The notes under the pieces were generated by a model. It was not told the DNA's origin and made no database searches. It saw only the letters and a program-made list of their open reading frames with translations. A stretch of DNA of 64,000 nucleotides from an uncultured Prevotellaceae bacterium (GTDB taxonomy: Bacteria; Bacteroidota; Bacteroidia; Bacteroidales; Bacteroidaceae), in NCBI GenBank assembly GCA_900316645.1, contig ONDP01000004.1, forward strand, positions 1 through 64,000, written 5' to 3'. The translations under genes and the position numbers were made by a program. This document shows, in pieces, positions 1-9,000 of the stretch. Every line of letters starts with the position of its first letter. Within the stretch, counting starts at the first letter, position 1.

Positions 1-55
1 ACGAGGGAAGTCGCTGACAAGGAAACTTGAAAGCGTTTTCAAATAAAAGAAGGAA

Positions 56-154
56 ATGAAACAAACAAGACTTCTTTTCCTCCTGATAGCCGTGTTCTGT
101 GCGGTAGTGCTTTGGTTTGAAAGAAATAGCTCTTATGCATTACAGCAACGATAA
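56..154 (+). CDS. Tiny hydrophobic peptide, paralogue of the next small ORF
   Basis: A 32-codon ORF starting MKQTRLLFLLIAVFCAVVLW, preceded by a purine-rich stretch (agaagga). It is essentially one hydrophobic segment with a basic start, so it would be a membrane peptide or a degraded signal peptide. Its first 12 codons are nearly the same as those of the lipoprotein ORF at 280-369, which suggests duplication. I cannot assign a function and it may not be expressed. Confidence 0.35.
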   Translation: MKQTRLLFLLIAVFCAVVLWFERNSSYALQQR

Positions 155-211
155 ATCTAATGAATTTCTGAACAAATGTGCAGACTTGCACCCTCGGCAG
201 TCACTTTTCGG

Positions 212-230
212 GCCTCGCCGCAGGCTTTTT
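212..230 (+). terminator. Weak terminator-like hairpin
   Basis: GCCT-cgccgc-AGGC is followed by five T residues, between the two tiny ORFs. The stem has only four base pairs, so this is a weak call. Confidence 0.25.
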
Positions 231-279
231 CATTCCTTTTCCGTACCTTCGCTACACAAAATAGAAGAATACAAGTAAT

Positions 280-369
280 ATGAAACAAGCAAAACTTCTC
301 TTCCTCCTGATTGCCGCCCTCGCATTCGCCTCTTGCGGCAGCGACGAGACCAAGTATAGCTATGCCTAA
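280..369 (+). CDS. Tiny lipoprotein-like peptide
   Basis: A 29-codon ORF starting MKQAKLLFLLIAALAFASCG with a clear lipobox (FASC, Cys19) and a ten-residue polar tail ending SYA. The size resembles entericidin-like or lysis-type small lipoproteins of mobile elements, but no family is recognised. It lies convergent with the relaxase gene. Its leader duplicates that of the peptide at 56-154. Confidence 0.4.
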   Translation: MKQAKLLFLLIAALAFASCGSDETKYSYA

Positions 370-450
370 TGGAATTTTATACCCTGCGACCTCCGCTTCG
401 GCTTCATCATACCGACAGCCGTGCTTAAACATCTCGCCCAGAACTTCTTT

Positions 451-2625
451 TCATCCTCGTCGTCCTTCTTTTTGGGAAGTTCGTTGCTTTCTCCTCCGCC
501 TCCACAGCCAGTTGAAGCCAAAGATGAGACACACTGCTGCAGACGCGGCTCTTGATGCTGCATCGGCAACGGTCATTTCCAATTCCTGAGCGACAGAGCC
601 CATCATGAATGTAGCTTCCTTTATGAGGTCGTATCCTTGTTCGGCTATGTGTTTGATGATGCTTTCTGTGGCCAGCTCAATGGCTTCGGCTCTGGTGACG
701 ATAGGAATATCACGGAACGAACAGGCATAGCTGAGCAGGTTCTTAATATCATCCAGTCGATTCTTCGGGTCTTTCCTGAGCGTGTTCAGAATATCTTTCT
801 TCTGTTCATTGGTCATGTAGTTCTTGTCAAGAGTTGGATCGACGAGGATGTTCTTCGCCTTGGTAACACCTGGCCAGGCAAATTCGAGCATTCTCTCTGT
901 CTCAGGCATACGCTTTGCCGCTTCTTGTGCTTCGTCTCTCTCTTTAACGACGTGCTCGTATGAAGTTTTATTGATGCCCGCTTTTTCGAGTTCGTTATAT
1001 TTGAGAACTTTTGTCTCGGATTCTGCCAACCGCTTCTTAATGTCCTTATATAATTCCCTGTTAGCATCTGCTATGGCTCGTTTCTGAGCATTGCCAACGA
1101 CACTGAACAATATGGTCTGCTTATCCGTCAATATGGCCTTGACCCTCTTCTGTATAGTACTGTTGTATGTAACAAAGGTTTTTTCATCATAAACCTTGTC
1201 TATCTCTCTCATTGCTATGGTTTCCAGTTCCTGCACTGTTAATGGAGGATTGACCGAGGTTATCCGAGGGTGGTTCTTCAGAGGCGAGGACAGCTTTTCT
1301 ATCACGTCGGATGGTATGGTAAAGGTGATATCTTGCAGGGCCTTGACATATCTCTCCACACTCTGGTACGGGGTTAAGGTGACCGACCGCAAAACATCCA
1401 CCTCCTTCTGAACTTCTTCTTTCTCCTGCTTCAGCTTGTCTATTTCCCTTCTGTTTGATGAAATGGAGACTTGCTGACGATCAATGATGCCCTGCTGTTC
1501 TACTGTCTTGTCGATAGCAGTGTCTCGCAGTCTCAGTGCATCGTCCTTTTCCTTGACGGCAGCATCCTTCTCCTTGATGACAGCATCCTTCTCTTTGACG
1601 ATAGCATCTTTTTCTTTGACGGCAGCATCTTTTTCTCTGACGGCAGCGTCTCTTATTTCGTTAGCCTCCTTCGCTTCTTTTTGGGCTTTAGCCTTCGCTT
1701 CTTCCGCCATCTTTTTCTCGTGAGCCTGTTGCTTAGTGAGACGCTTACGCTTCTGGCGTTCTTCAGGATCAAGAAGCTTCCAGACATCACCACGCTCCAG
1801 CCCCCATTTGGAGCCTACGTGTTCGTAATACTTATCGTGCAGTTCCGACATCTTCTCGCTTCGCTCCTTCTTGGTACTCCCGAAGAATGTGGCAAAGCTG
1901 ATGGTGCGGACCATCCCGCGAACCGCCGGGCGATACTGTCGTTTCTTTTCTTCCGGAAGTGCGTCATACTTGCCCTGCGGCAGCTTAACCAACTCACCGA
2001 CATGCTTTCCTTTTGTGTATCTTACGTCGTTGCCGTCAGCATCAATCTTGACATAGCCGCCAACGTTGCCACGCTGCTTCATCATGGCAACGGGCACAAT
2101 GTTGACGTGCGCATGCGGTTCGGTTTCGTCGAGATGAACCTCAAAGCCGATGACATTCTCCTTGCCATACATCTTGCACGCGAAGTTATAACTGTCAACA
2201 GCCCATTGCTCAATGGCCTTCTCCCGAGTGACATTCCAGTTATGCCAGGTCGATGGGTTTCGCTCGTAGTTCACCTCTTGACTACCGAAAGCCAGCTGCT
2301 GCATCAATTCAGTACTGCCTGACAGGATAAGCTCGACGTATGCATTCTGTTGATTAGACGCTCCAGCCTTGTACTCCTTGAAGTCAATATTTTTCAATAC
2401 ATTCTGGTAACGGTCATATAGATGAACCTCCTGGCTTCCCAGAGGCTTTATCTCTCCATTGATCACTTCAAAGTTCAAAGCATGACGTGACCAGTCATAA
2501 TTGTTGATGGGATTCTCATTCTTAAGTCTGTACGAGTCCTCATCCCATTCCAGTCTCTCGTTTTCTATTGCATTTCCAGCCGAGAGACTTTTGCCTTTAC
2601 CGGCATGTGCTACTCCTTTTGCCAT
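451..2625 (-). CDS. MobV-family (Mob/Pre) relaxase
   Basis: A 724-residue plasmid-type mobilization relaxase, expected to nick oriT and pilot single-stranded DNA during conjugative mobilization. The N-terminal ~230 residues are the Mob_Pre domain: motif I around NYDWSRHALNFEV (42-53) and the metal-binding motif HLDETEPHAH (164-173) are intact. A coiled coil follows, including about six 7-residue repeats of the type KEKDAAV near residues 320-375, encoded by a 21-bp tandem repeat. The C-terminus has a hydrophobic stretch (CLIFGFNWLW) and then a basic tail. The start has no ATG alternative upstream. The 5' side (2626-2960) holds a hairpin array and a promoter. No coupling protein or integrase is seen nearby, so the element would depend on helper functions. 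Confidence 0.85.
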   Translation of the reverse strand: MAKGVAHAGKGKSLSAGNAIENERLEWDEDSYRLKNENPINNYDWSRHALNFEVINGEIKPLGSQEVHLYDRYQNVLKNIDFKEYKAGASNQQNAYVELILSGSTELMQQLAFGSQEVNYERNPSTWHNWNVTREKAIEQWAVDSYNFACKMYGKENVIGFEVHLDETEPHAHVNIVPVAMMKQRGNVGGYVKIDADGNDVRYTKGKHVGELVKLPQGKYDALPEEKKRQYRPAVRGMVRTISFATFFGSTKKERSEKMSELHDKYYEHVGSKWGLERGDVWKLLDPEERQKRKRLTKQQAHEKKMAEEAKAKAQKEAKEANEIRDAAVREKDAAVKEKDAIVKEKDAVIKEKDAAVKEKDDALRLRDTAIDKTVEQQGIIDRQQVSISSNRREIDKLKQEKEEVQKEVDVLRSVTLTPYQSVERYVKALQDITFTIPSDVIEKLSSPLKNHPRITSVNPPLTVQELETIAMREIDKVYDEKTFVTYNSTIQKRVKAILTDKQTILFSVVGNAQKRAIADANRELYKDIKKRLAESETKVLKYNELEKAGINKTSYEHVVKERDEAQEAAKRMPETERMLEFAWPGVTKAKNILVDPTLDKNYMTNEQKKDILNTLRKDPKNRLDDIKNLLSYACSFRDIPIVTRAEAIELATESIIKHIAEQGYDLIKEATFMMGSVAQELEMTVADAASRAASAAVCLIFGFNWLWRRRRKQRTSQKEGRRG

Positions 2626-2665
2626 AATACTAATATTTAAAAACGAAACGATTTACTAATCGGGT

Positions 2666-2854
2666 CCAGGGATTAACCTGGTAAGAGTTCTTAGAGGCTG
2701 ATGCCTCTGAGCGGGGCGGTCAAGGGGGAGGGTCACCCCCTTGCGAGGTTCCATAGGGCGAGCAGCCCTGGGCGGGTTCTCAGGGCTGCGTCCTGAGCGG
2801 AGGGTGCAGGGAGAAGCCCACTCCCTGTTGGGGCATCCAATGGGGTGAAACCCC
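2666..2854. repeat. Array of six stem-loops upstream of the relaxase (possible oriT or structured leader)
   Basis: Six consecutive inverted repeats: 2666-2681 (CCAGG/CCTGG), 2693-2708 (AGAGGC/GCCTCT), 2722-2742 (AAGGGGG/CCCCCTT), 2762-2789 (a perfect 9-bp stem, GCAGCCCTG/CAGGGCTGC), 2807-2827 (CAGGGAG/CTCCCTG) and 2842-2854 (GGGG/CCCC). The segment is much richer in GC than its surroundings. The position just upstream of a MobV gene fits an origin of transfer or a structured mRNA leader. Neither is proven. Confidence 0.5.
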
Positions 2855-2951
2855 GTGGCCTAATGGGGATTTTGAGTGAATTTGCTTAGCAGATTTCGAG
2901 AAAATCCCTTATTAGGTTCTGGGATTATCTTGAAAATCCTCTTTCCCGCGA

Positions 2952-2959
2952 CAAAGTTA
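2952..2959 (-). promoter_or_regulatory. -7 box for the relaxase transcript
   Basis: TAACTTTG on the minus strand matches the Bacteroidetes TAnnTTTG box. It would give a leader of about 320 nt running through the hairpin array. Confidence 0.4.
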
Positions 2960-3181
2960 CGGATTCTTTCTGAGACGTACAAGTTTCTGCTGGGATATCT
3001 TCACTTTCTTATATATCTTTAACAGACGGCAAGGGCTAATAGTCAGGGGTCGGGATACTGCACCGAGGCGTTCAGTACCATAGAGCGACCATAAGGGAGT
3101 GGATAGAGAGGGGTGCTCGATAGTGCCGCCAGACGAACGTTAAACGTCGGCTGGTCATGCCTTCTCCGTCATTATAACGAT

Positions 3182-3367
3182 TCGAAATTATGACGCATTA
3201 GAACAGCCCGCTATCACGATCCGGTCATAAAGCTTTCCCGTCCCGTTCACTTAACGCATCACAATTCTGGCACATTAACAAATATTATGACTCACAATCA
3301 TGATACATTAAAATTTTATTTGTACCTTTGTCAACGAATATAATAACTCATAATTCTGACATATTAA
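3182..3367 (+). repeat. Four 20-bp direct repeats (iterons or operators)
   Basis: Four same-orientation copies with consensus TCAYAATTCTGAYACATTAA lie at 3182-3201, 3259-3278, 3292-3311 and 3348-3367. The third lies just upstream of the -7 box at 3323 and the fourth lies in the leader of the gene at 3388. The arrangement fits operator sites for an autoregulated DNA-binding protein, or iterons of a replication origin. The adjacent gene ends in a winged helix. Confidence 0.7.
3323..3330 (+). promoter_or_regulatory. -7 box for the winged-helix gene
   Basis: TACCTTTG, a full match to TAnnTTTG, 57 bp before the start codon and bracketed by two of the 20-bp repeats. Confidence 0.6.
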
Positions 3368-3387
3368 ATATCATAGGAGGTTAAGAT

Positions 3388-4425
3388 ATGACTTATGAGA
3401 ATCTGAAAGATAGTCTGGCCGGAGAACCTGGTAAGATATTCGTCAAGAATCTGACAGTGAATGTATACAACTTTACTGTCAAAATTTCTGCCAAGTACGG
3501 TAGCTACGATTTCATACATTACCGCATCTTCGATGAGGTGACCGTCAGGGAGTATACTGGCCGACTGACGAGGTTCAACGAGCCTGATCCAGATCACTAT
3601 CGTTTCGACTGTGTGTTCTTCGTTGAGCCAAACCAAGCGGCTCTTAATAAGAAGCAGGTTTATACTGTCGGTATCAAACTAAAGAACAACAAGAACGACT
3701 TGATGAACGATGACAATATGGAGCATTATATCGGCTATACAGATTTCTTCTTCATAGGAGTTCCTGAAGGACTTGTTGCTGACGCAATCAATCGCGCATA
3801 CGATAATGAGTTCATTGGGGTATTCTGTGTTGACGATGGAAAGATTCACCTTATGCCCCATCGGATTAATCCCACTGTAGAGCGTCAGAAGAATTTGCTT
3901 GAGCAGATTATGTATAGTAGTATGTTTAAAGCAGATTTTAAGAATAACATATCTTTCAAAGTTGATGACGTGGAAATCATTCCTCCTACCTTTAATAATA
4001 TAGAGAAGGGGAATGCACAAGAGACTACGACAACTATAGAGCAAAGTATCTCAACAAAGGATGAGAGATTGTTTGCTCGTGAAAAAGAATTGCAGCGTCA
4101 AGAAAGGCATAATACTAAGGTTGCAATCATACAGCAGGAGTTAAACGACTTGAACAAGGATGTTCCTTCTGAAATTACCCAGACACTCAGCAGACTATCA
4201 CTTGGTGACCAACGCGTCTATCATGTTATCAGGCGCAAAGGTGGTGCGCAAGCCCAAGACATCGCAGATCTTATACCTAAGTTGGAAGGAATTGACAATC
4301 CCAGTCTTTCTACAATTAAGCGTAGCATAGCTGCCCTGACGGCAGTTGGACTTGTCAAACGAGTAGGCAGTCGCAAGACAGGGCAATATATGGTTAATGA
4401 GGTCGTTTACGACAAAGATAAATAA
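3388..4425 (+). CDS. Unrecognised protein with C-terminal winged helix (possible initiator or regulator)
   Basis: A 345-residue protein of no family I recognise. Residues 1-200 look like a mixed alpha/beta fold. Residues ~225-250 are polar and probably coiled (REKELQRQERHNTKVAIIQQ). The last ~90 residues resemble a winged helix: LGDQRVYHVIRRKGG, then a helix pair and a wing (LVKRVGSRKTGQYMV). A strong ribosome site (aggagg) lies 8 bp before the ATG. Four 20-bp repeats lie directly upstream. With the MobV gene next door, I infer a plasmid-type replication or copy-control protein, or a transcriptional regulator of the element. Confidence 0.7.
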   Translation: MTYENLKDSLAGEPGKIFVKNLTVNVYNFTVKISAKYGSYDFIHYRIFDEVTVREYTGRLTRFNEPDPDHYRFDCVFFVEPNQAALNKKQVYTVGIKLKNNKNDLMNDDNMEHYIGYTDFFFIGVPEGLVADAINRAYDNEFIGVFCVDDGKIHLMPHRINPTVERQKNLLEQIMYSSMFKADFKNNISFKVDDVEIIPPTFNNIEKGNAQETTTTIEQSISTKDERLFAREKELQRQERHNTKVAIIQQELNDLNKDVPSEITQTLSRLSLGDQRVYHVIRRKGGAQAQDIADLIPKLEGIDNPSLSTIKRSIAALTAVGLVKRVGSRKTGQYMVNEVVYDKDK

Positions 4426-4466
4426 CAGCAGCCCCCACCTTTAAGAGCTCTCACAGCCATTATCAC

Positions 4467-4488
4467 GGGAATATCACGGGAATTACGA
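4467..4488. repeat. 11-bp tandem repeat
   Basis: GGGAATATCAC followed by GGGAATTACGA; the preceding bases also fit a partial unit. It has the same unit length and GGGAAT core as the array at 27959-28002. Confidence 0.4.
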
Positions 4489-4533
4489 AAAAGAAAAATC
4501 GCCAAGCAACTGATTATCAGCCTCTTAGCGATT
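4488..4533 (-). terminator. Terminator of tRNA-Pro
   Basis: On the minus strand AATCGCTAAG pairs with CTTGGCGATT, with an inner CTGA/TCAG stem, followed by TTTCTTTTT. It begins 8 bp after the tRNA 3' end. Confidence 0.65.
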
Positions 4534-4540
4534 CTTTCTG

Positions 4541-4613
4541 TCGGGATTACTGGACTCGAACCAGCGACCTCGCGCCCCCCAGACGTGTGCGCTACCAACT
4601 GCGCTAAATCCCG
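4541..4613 (-). tRNA. tRNA-Pro (anticodon GGG)
   Basis: A 73-nt cloverleaf: acceptor CGGGATT/AATCCCG with discriminator A, D-stem GCGC/GCGC, anticodon loop CTGGGGG (anticodon GGG), a five-nt variable loop, and T-arm GCTGG-TTCGAGT-CCAGT. CCA is not encoded. The anticodon stem carries one A-C mismatch (positions 28-42). The gene marks the right edge of the accessory segment, and tRNA genes are common integration sites, but no attachment-site duplication was seen in the window. Confidence 0.93.
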
Positions 4614-4687
4614 ATCCTTTTCAGGTGACTTCTTTCGAATTTGCAAATTTTTAACTGACTTTTTTTAGTTATTCAAGTATTTTGAGC

Positions 4688-4695
4688 TATCTTTG
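4688..4695 (+). promoter_or_regulatory. aroA -7 box
   Basis: TATCTTTG lies 29 bp before the aroA ATG. It overlaps the apparent TTG start at 4682, which argues against that start. Confidence 0.6.
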
Positions 4696-4723
4696 CACCA
4701 TATTAACAAGGTACACGAGAAAT

Positions 4724-5983
4724 ATGCAATATAATATAACGGCTCCAAGCCACTTGCTACATACTGCTAAACTTCCTGCTTCGAAAAGTATTTCAAATAG
4801 AGCTCTGATTATCCACGCCCTGTCTGGAGGCAAAATGCTACCGGAGAATCTTTCCAACTGTGACGACACGGAAGTGATAGTGGCTGCTATGAGAGACAAC
4901 CCCTACGAGATTAACATCAAGGCTGCTGGCACTGCCATGCGCTTTATGACAGCATATCTGGCTGTGAAAGACGGTGAGGAACATGTGTTGACAGGTACTG
5001 AGCGCATGAAGCACCGCCCCATCAGTGTGCTGGTTGACGCGCTGCGTTTCCTGGGAGCCGATATCCAATACGTTGGAGAAGAGGGATTTCCCCCACTCCG
5101 CATCAAAGGCGGAAAGTTGGAAGGCGGACTGCTGGAAGTGCCAGGCAACATCAGTTCGCAATATATCTCAGCCCTGCTGATGATAGCGCCGACGCTGAAA
5201 AACGGACTGACGCTCCGACTGACTGGCGACATCATCTCACGTCCGTATATCGACCTGACGCTGTGGACGATGCGCGAATTCGGAGCTGATGCAGAATGGA
5301 GTGATTACGAGACTATTGAGGTGCGCCCCACCCCCTACAAGGAGCGTGCATATTATATAGAAAACGACTGGAGCGGTGCCTCCTATTGGTACGAAATCGT
5401 TGCCCTCTCGAAAGACCCAGAGGCTGAGGTCAGACTGGAAGGGCTGATGGACGGTTCGAAACAGGGTGACTCGTCGCTCCGATACATATTCAGTCTGCTG
5501 GGCGTCAAGAGTAAGTTTGACTCGAAGCAACAGGGGGTTCCCACCACAGTGACCATCAAGCGCTCGGGACATTGCGTGCCACGACTGGAATATGACTTCG
5601 TGAATTCGCCCGACCTGGCCCAGACGTTCGTGGTGACATGTGCACTGCTGAATGTTCCCTTCCACTTCCGTGGTCTGTCAACGTTGAAAATCAAAGAGAC
5701 AGACAGGATAGAAGCCCTGAAGAATGAAATGCGCAAATTAGGCTATGTCCTCAAATCGTTGGACGACAGTGAGTTGATATGGGACGGTGAACGCTGTGAA
5801 CCCGACATGGAGAACGGTATCGACACTTACGAAGACCATCGCATGGCGCTTTCGTTCGCCCCTGCAGCATGTGTGTTTGACAGGGTGCTCATCAACAATC
5901 CGCAAGTGGTGACGAAATCGTATCCTAATTACTGGGAGGATATCAAAGCCGGAGGGTTTGAAGTGAAAGTTCATAGTTCATAG
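4724..5983 (+). CDS. aroA: 3-phosphoshikimate 1-carboxyvinyltransferase (EPSP synthase)
   Basis: A 419-residue enzyme joining shikimate-3-phosphate and phosphoenolpyruvate in chorismate biosynthesis. Visible motifs: LPASKSISNRALI at the N-terminus (phosphate-binding Lys/Ser/Arg), GTAMRFM, SSQYISALLM, KETDRIEAL and DHRMALSF. The ATG at 4724 is preferred because a frame open from a TTG at 4682 would run through the promoter box. The last residues (VHSS) and the stop lie inside a heptanucleotide repeat array. It stands alone, away from other aro genes. Confidence 0.95.
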   Translation: MQYNITAPSHLLHTAKLPASKSISNRALIIHALSGGKMLPENLSNCDDTEVIVAAMRDNPYEINIKAAGTAMRFMTAYLAVKDGEEHVLTGTERMKHRPISVLVDALRFLGADIQYVGEEGFPPLRIKGGKLEGGLLEVPGNISSQYISALLMIAPTLKNGLTLRLTGDIISRPYIDLTLWTMREFGADAEWSDYETIEVRPTPYKERAYYIENDWSGASYWYEIVALSKDPEAEVRLEGLMDGSKQGDSSLRYIFSLLGVKSKFDSKQQGVPTTVTIKRSGHCVPRLEYDFVNSPDLAQTFVVTCALLNVPFHFRGLSTLKIKETDRIEALKNEMRKLGYVLKSLDDSELIWDGERCEPDMENGIDTYEDHRMALSFAPAACVFDRVLINNPQVVTKSYPNYWEDIKAGGFEVKVHSS

Positions 5984-6030
5984 TTCATAGTTCATAGTTC
6001 ATAGTTCATAGTTCATAGTTCATAGTTCAT
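5968..6030 (+). repeat. Heptanucleotide array (AGTTCAT) x 9
   Basis: Nine exact tandem copies of AGTTCAT, containing the aroA stop codon and ending 15 bp before the porW-like ATG; related units AGTGAAA and AGTGAGA fill that gap. Copy-number change would alter the aroA-porW spacing. Confidence 0.95.
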
Positions 6031-6045
6031 AGTGAAAAGTGAGAG

Positions 6046-9000
6046 ATGCAATTCCTGCTGATAGTCGTCATATCGTTAGTGGTGCTGGGCATCATTGCTG
6101 CTATCGCTTCACGCGGTAGCACGGATGAGCCTATTGTTCAGAAGGAGGGCGACTGCGGTTCGTGCAGTAGCAGGGCTGAATGCAAACTGGCTGACTTGAA
6201 GGAAGACGTCAGAAAGAAAAAGGAAGAGAAATGTCATACGAAGACTCCTGTCGTCATATTGTTGATTCTCATGATGACAATGGTGGGATGCTCTACCAAG
6301 AAGAATACAGCAACCAATAGATGGTGGCACTCGTTCAATGCCCGCTATAACACCTATTTCAATGGTTCGCAGGCTTTCATAGAGGGAAGTCTGGAGAAGG
6401 AGAACGGCAATCATGACGACCATACGCAGCTGATACCCCTCTACGCGGTTGCCAACAAGGGCAGCAAAGACTTGGGCAAGGGACAGTTCGACCGTAGTAT
6501 CGAAAAGATGGAGAAGGCTATCCGTCAGCATAGTATCAAGGCCCGCCCTGTATGGAAGAAGAACCGACGGAAAACGCAGAAGGACATTGAATGGCTGAAC
6601 CGACGGGAGTATAACCCCTTCCTCTGGAGAGCCTGGCTGCTGATGGGTAAGTCGCAATTCCAGAAAGGCGAGTTCGAAGAGGCCTCAGCCACCTTCGGAT
6701 ACATGGCCCGACTCTATCTGACTCAGCCCGTCATCCTGGCAAGGGCACGGGCATGGCAAGCCAAGTGCTACGTAGAGATGAACTGGCTGTATGAAGCGGA
6801 AGACTTGATAACGAAACAGCGTCGCGACTCCATACCCCGTCAGGCTGCAGCTGACTGGGACTACACGCTGGCAGATTACTACATCCGGAATGAGCAATGG
6901 CCTGAGGCAACGACATTCCTCCGTAAGGCCATCCGCCACGAACGCAGACGGAAACAGCGAGCCAGGATGTGGTTTCTGATGGGACAGTTAGAGGCACTGC
7001 AAGGTCATCGGCAACAGGCTTATGATGCCTATAAACACGTCATCCGACTCAGTCCTCCCTACGAACTGGAGTTCAATGCCCGCATCTCACAGAGTGAGGT
7101 CATGGCTACTTATGACGCCAAGAGCACCATCAAGAAGTTGAGACGCATGGCAGCCTCGGACAATAACAAGGACTATCTCGACCAGGTTTATTATGCCATC
7201 GGTAACGTGTATCTGGCACAACGTGACACCATGAACGCCATTGCTGCCTATGAAAAGGGCAACAAGAAGGCGACTCGCAGCGGTACGGAGAAGGGTGTGT
7301 TATTATTGCAATTAGGCAACATCTACTGGCAACAGGAGAAATACGGGGATGCCCGCAGGTGCTATGGCGAGGCCATCGGACTGCTCGACAGAGACCGCCC
7401 TGGCTACAAGGAACTGGCTGAGCGTTCGAAGGTGCTTGACGAACTGGTGCCCTATACTGATGCCATCCATCTGCAGGACTCGCTGCAAGTGTTGGCGAAC
7501 ATGTCGGAAAACGAACGCAACAAAGCCATCGACCGTGTGATTCAGGAACTCATCAGAAAGGAGAAAGAGGCGCTACGCGCTCAACAGGAGGAAGAGGCAG
7601 AAAAAATACAGCAACAGATAGCAGCGAACCAGCCCATGACGCAACGGCCTGCCACCCCTCGTCCCACAAACACCACGCAGCAAAGTACGCTATGGTATTT
7701 CTATAACCCCCAGACGGTGAGTCAGGGTAAGCAGCAATTTGAACGCCAATGGGGACGACGACCAAATACCGACAACTGGCAACGCTCGAACCTCACGGTG
7801 GTTGGCAGTCTGGAGAGCCCAGAGAATTCAGAAAAGCCAGATAGCCTGGGAAAACCAGACGACCTGGAGAAACTAGATAATACGGAGAGCAGCAACCCTG
7901 CTGACAGCACTGCCACCGAAGCTGCCGACCCGCATACCCGCGAATACTATCTAGCTCAGATTCCATTTACGGAAGAACAGAAGCAACAGAGCGATGCCAT
8001 TATCATGGAGTCGCTGTTAAAGGCTGGCGTCATTCTGAAAGACAAACTCGACAATCTGACGCTGAGCCATCGTCTGCTCTATAGGCTGGTCAACCAATAT
8101 CCGACGTATGAGCACAATGACGAAGCATGGTATCACCTCTACCTGATATATGCCCGACAAGAACGATGGGCAGAGGCAGAAATGGCACTGAATCAGATGC
8201 GCCAACAACATGCAGAGAGCCAGTGGACCGTTCTGTTGACAGACCCCTACTATGCAGAAAACCAGCGTTTCGGCATACATATAGAAGACTCGCTGTACGC
8301 AGCCACTTACAATGCTTTCCGCGAAGAACGCTATCGGGAGGTGGAAGCCAACGTGAAGCTATCGGCACAGCGATTCCCAACAGGTCAGAACCGCGCGAAG
8401 TTCCTGTTTATCGAGGGACTGAGTTACCTCAACAACCAGCAACCCGACAGCTGTGTGGCCAGAATGCGCCAGATAGTAGAGAATTATCCCCAGAGCGAGG
8501 TGAGTGATATGGCAGGACAGATAGTAAAGGGCGTGCAACAGGGCAGACGACTGCAGGGCAGCAGGATGACAGCCGACGACATCTGGCGACAGCGACAGAA
8601 CCTGGAACATCCAGGCGATTCCACTGCCATCGACACGCTCAGTACGCAGCTTGACACCCACTATACGTTCGTGCTTGCCTACTCGCCTGACAGCGTGGAT
8701 CAGAACCAACTGCTCTACGATATTGCGAAATACAACTTCACCAGCTATCTGGTGCGCAACTTCGACATCAATATCGATACGGATGGGGCTATCAGCCGAA
8801 TGATGGTGAGCGGATTCCGCAGCTATGACGAGGCATTGCAGTATGCCCATCAGCTCTCTGCCAATCTGCAAATGACACAACGACTGGCAGGATGCAGGAG
8901 AATCATCATCAGCGACCAGAACCTGCCCTTGCTGGGAACGGTCTATAGCTATGACGACTACGACATCTTCTATCAAGAGGAACTGGCACCTGTACCTGTT

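Noticed and set aside
1471-2322. 283-codon plus-strand ORF
   Set aside because: It is the antisense of the relaxase coiled-coil repeats; composition and lack of motifs mark it as a shadow.
4407-4646. 79-codon minus-strand ORF over the tRNA
   Set aside because: Its codons are the tRNA-Pro gene and its terminator.
4682-4723. TTG start giving a longer AroA
   Set aside because: The extra codons cover the -7 box TATCTTTG and do not match the family N-terminus.
5968-6030. Translational phase switch of aroA by the AGTTCAT array
   Set aside because: A 7-bp unit containing TAG puts a stop in every frame within 21 bases, so copy number cannot extend or shift the protein meaningfully.
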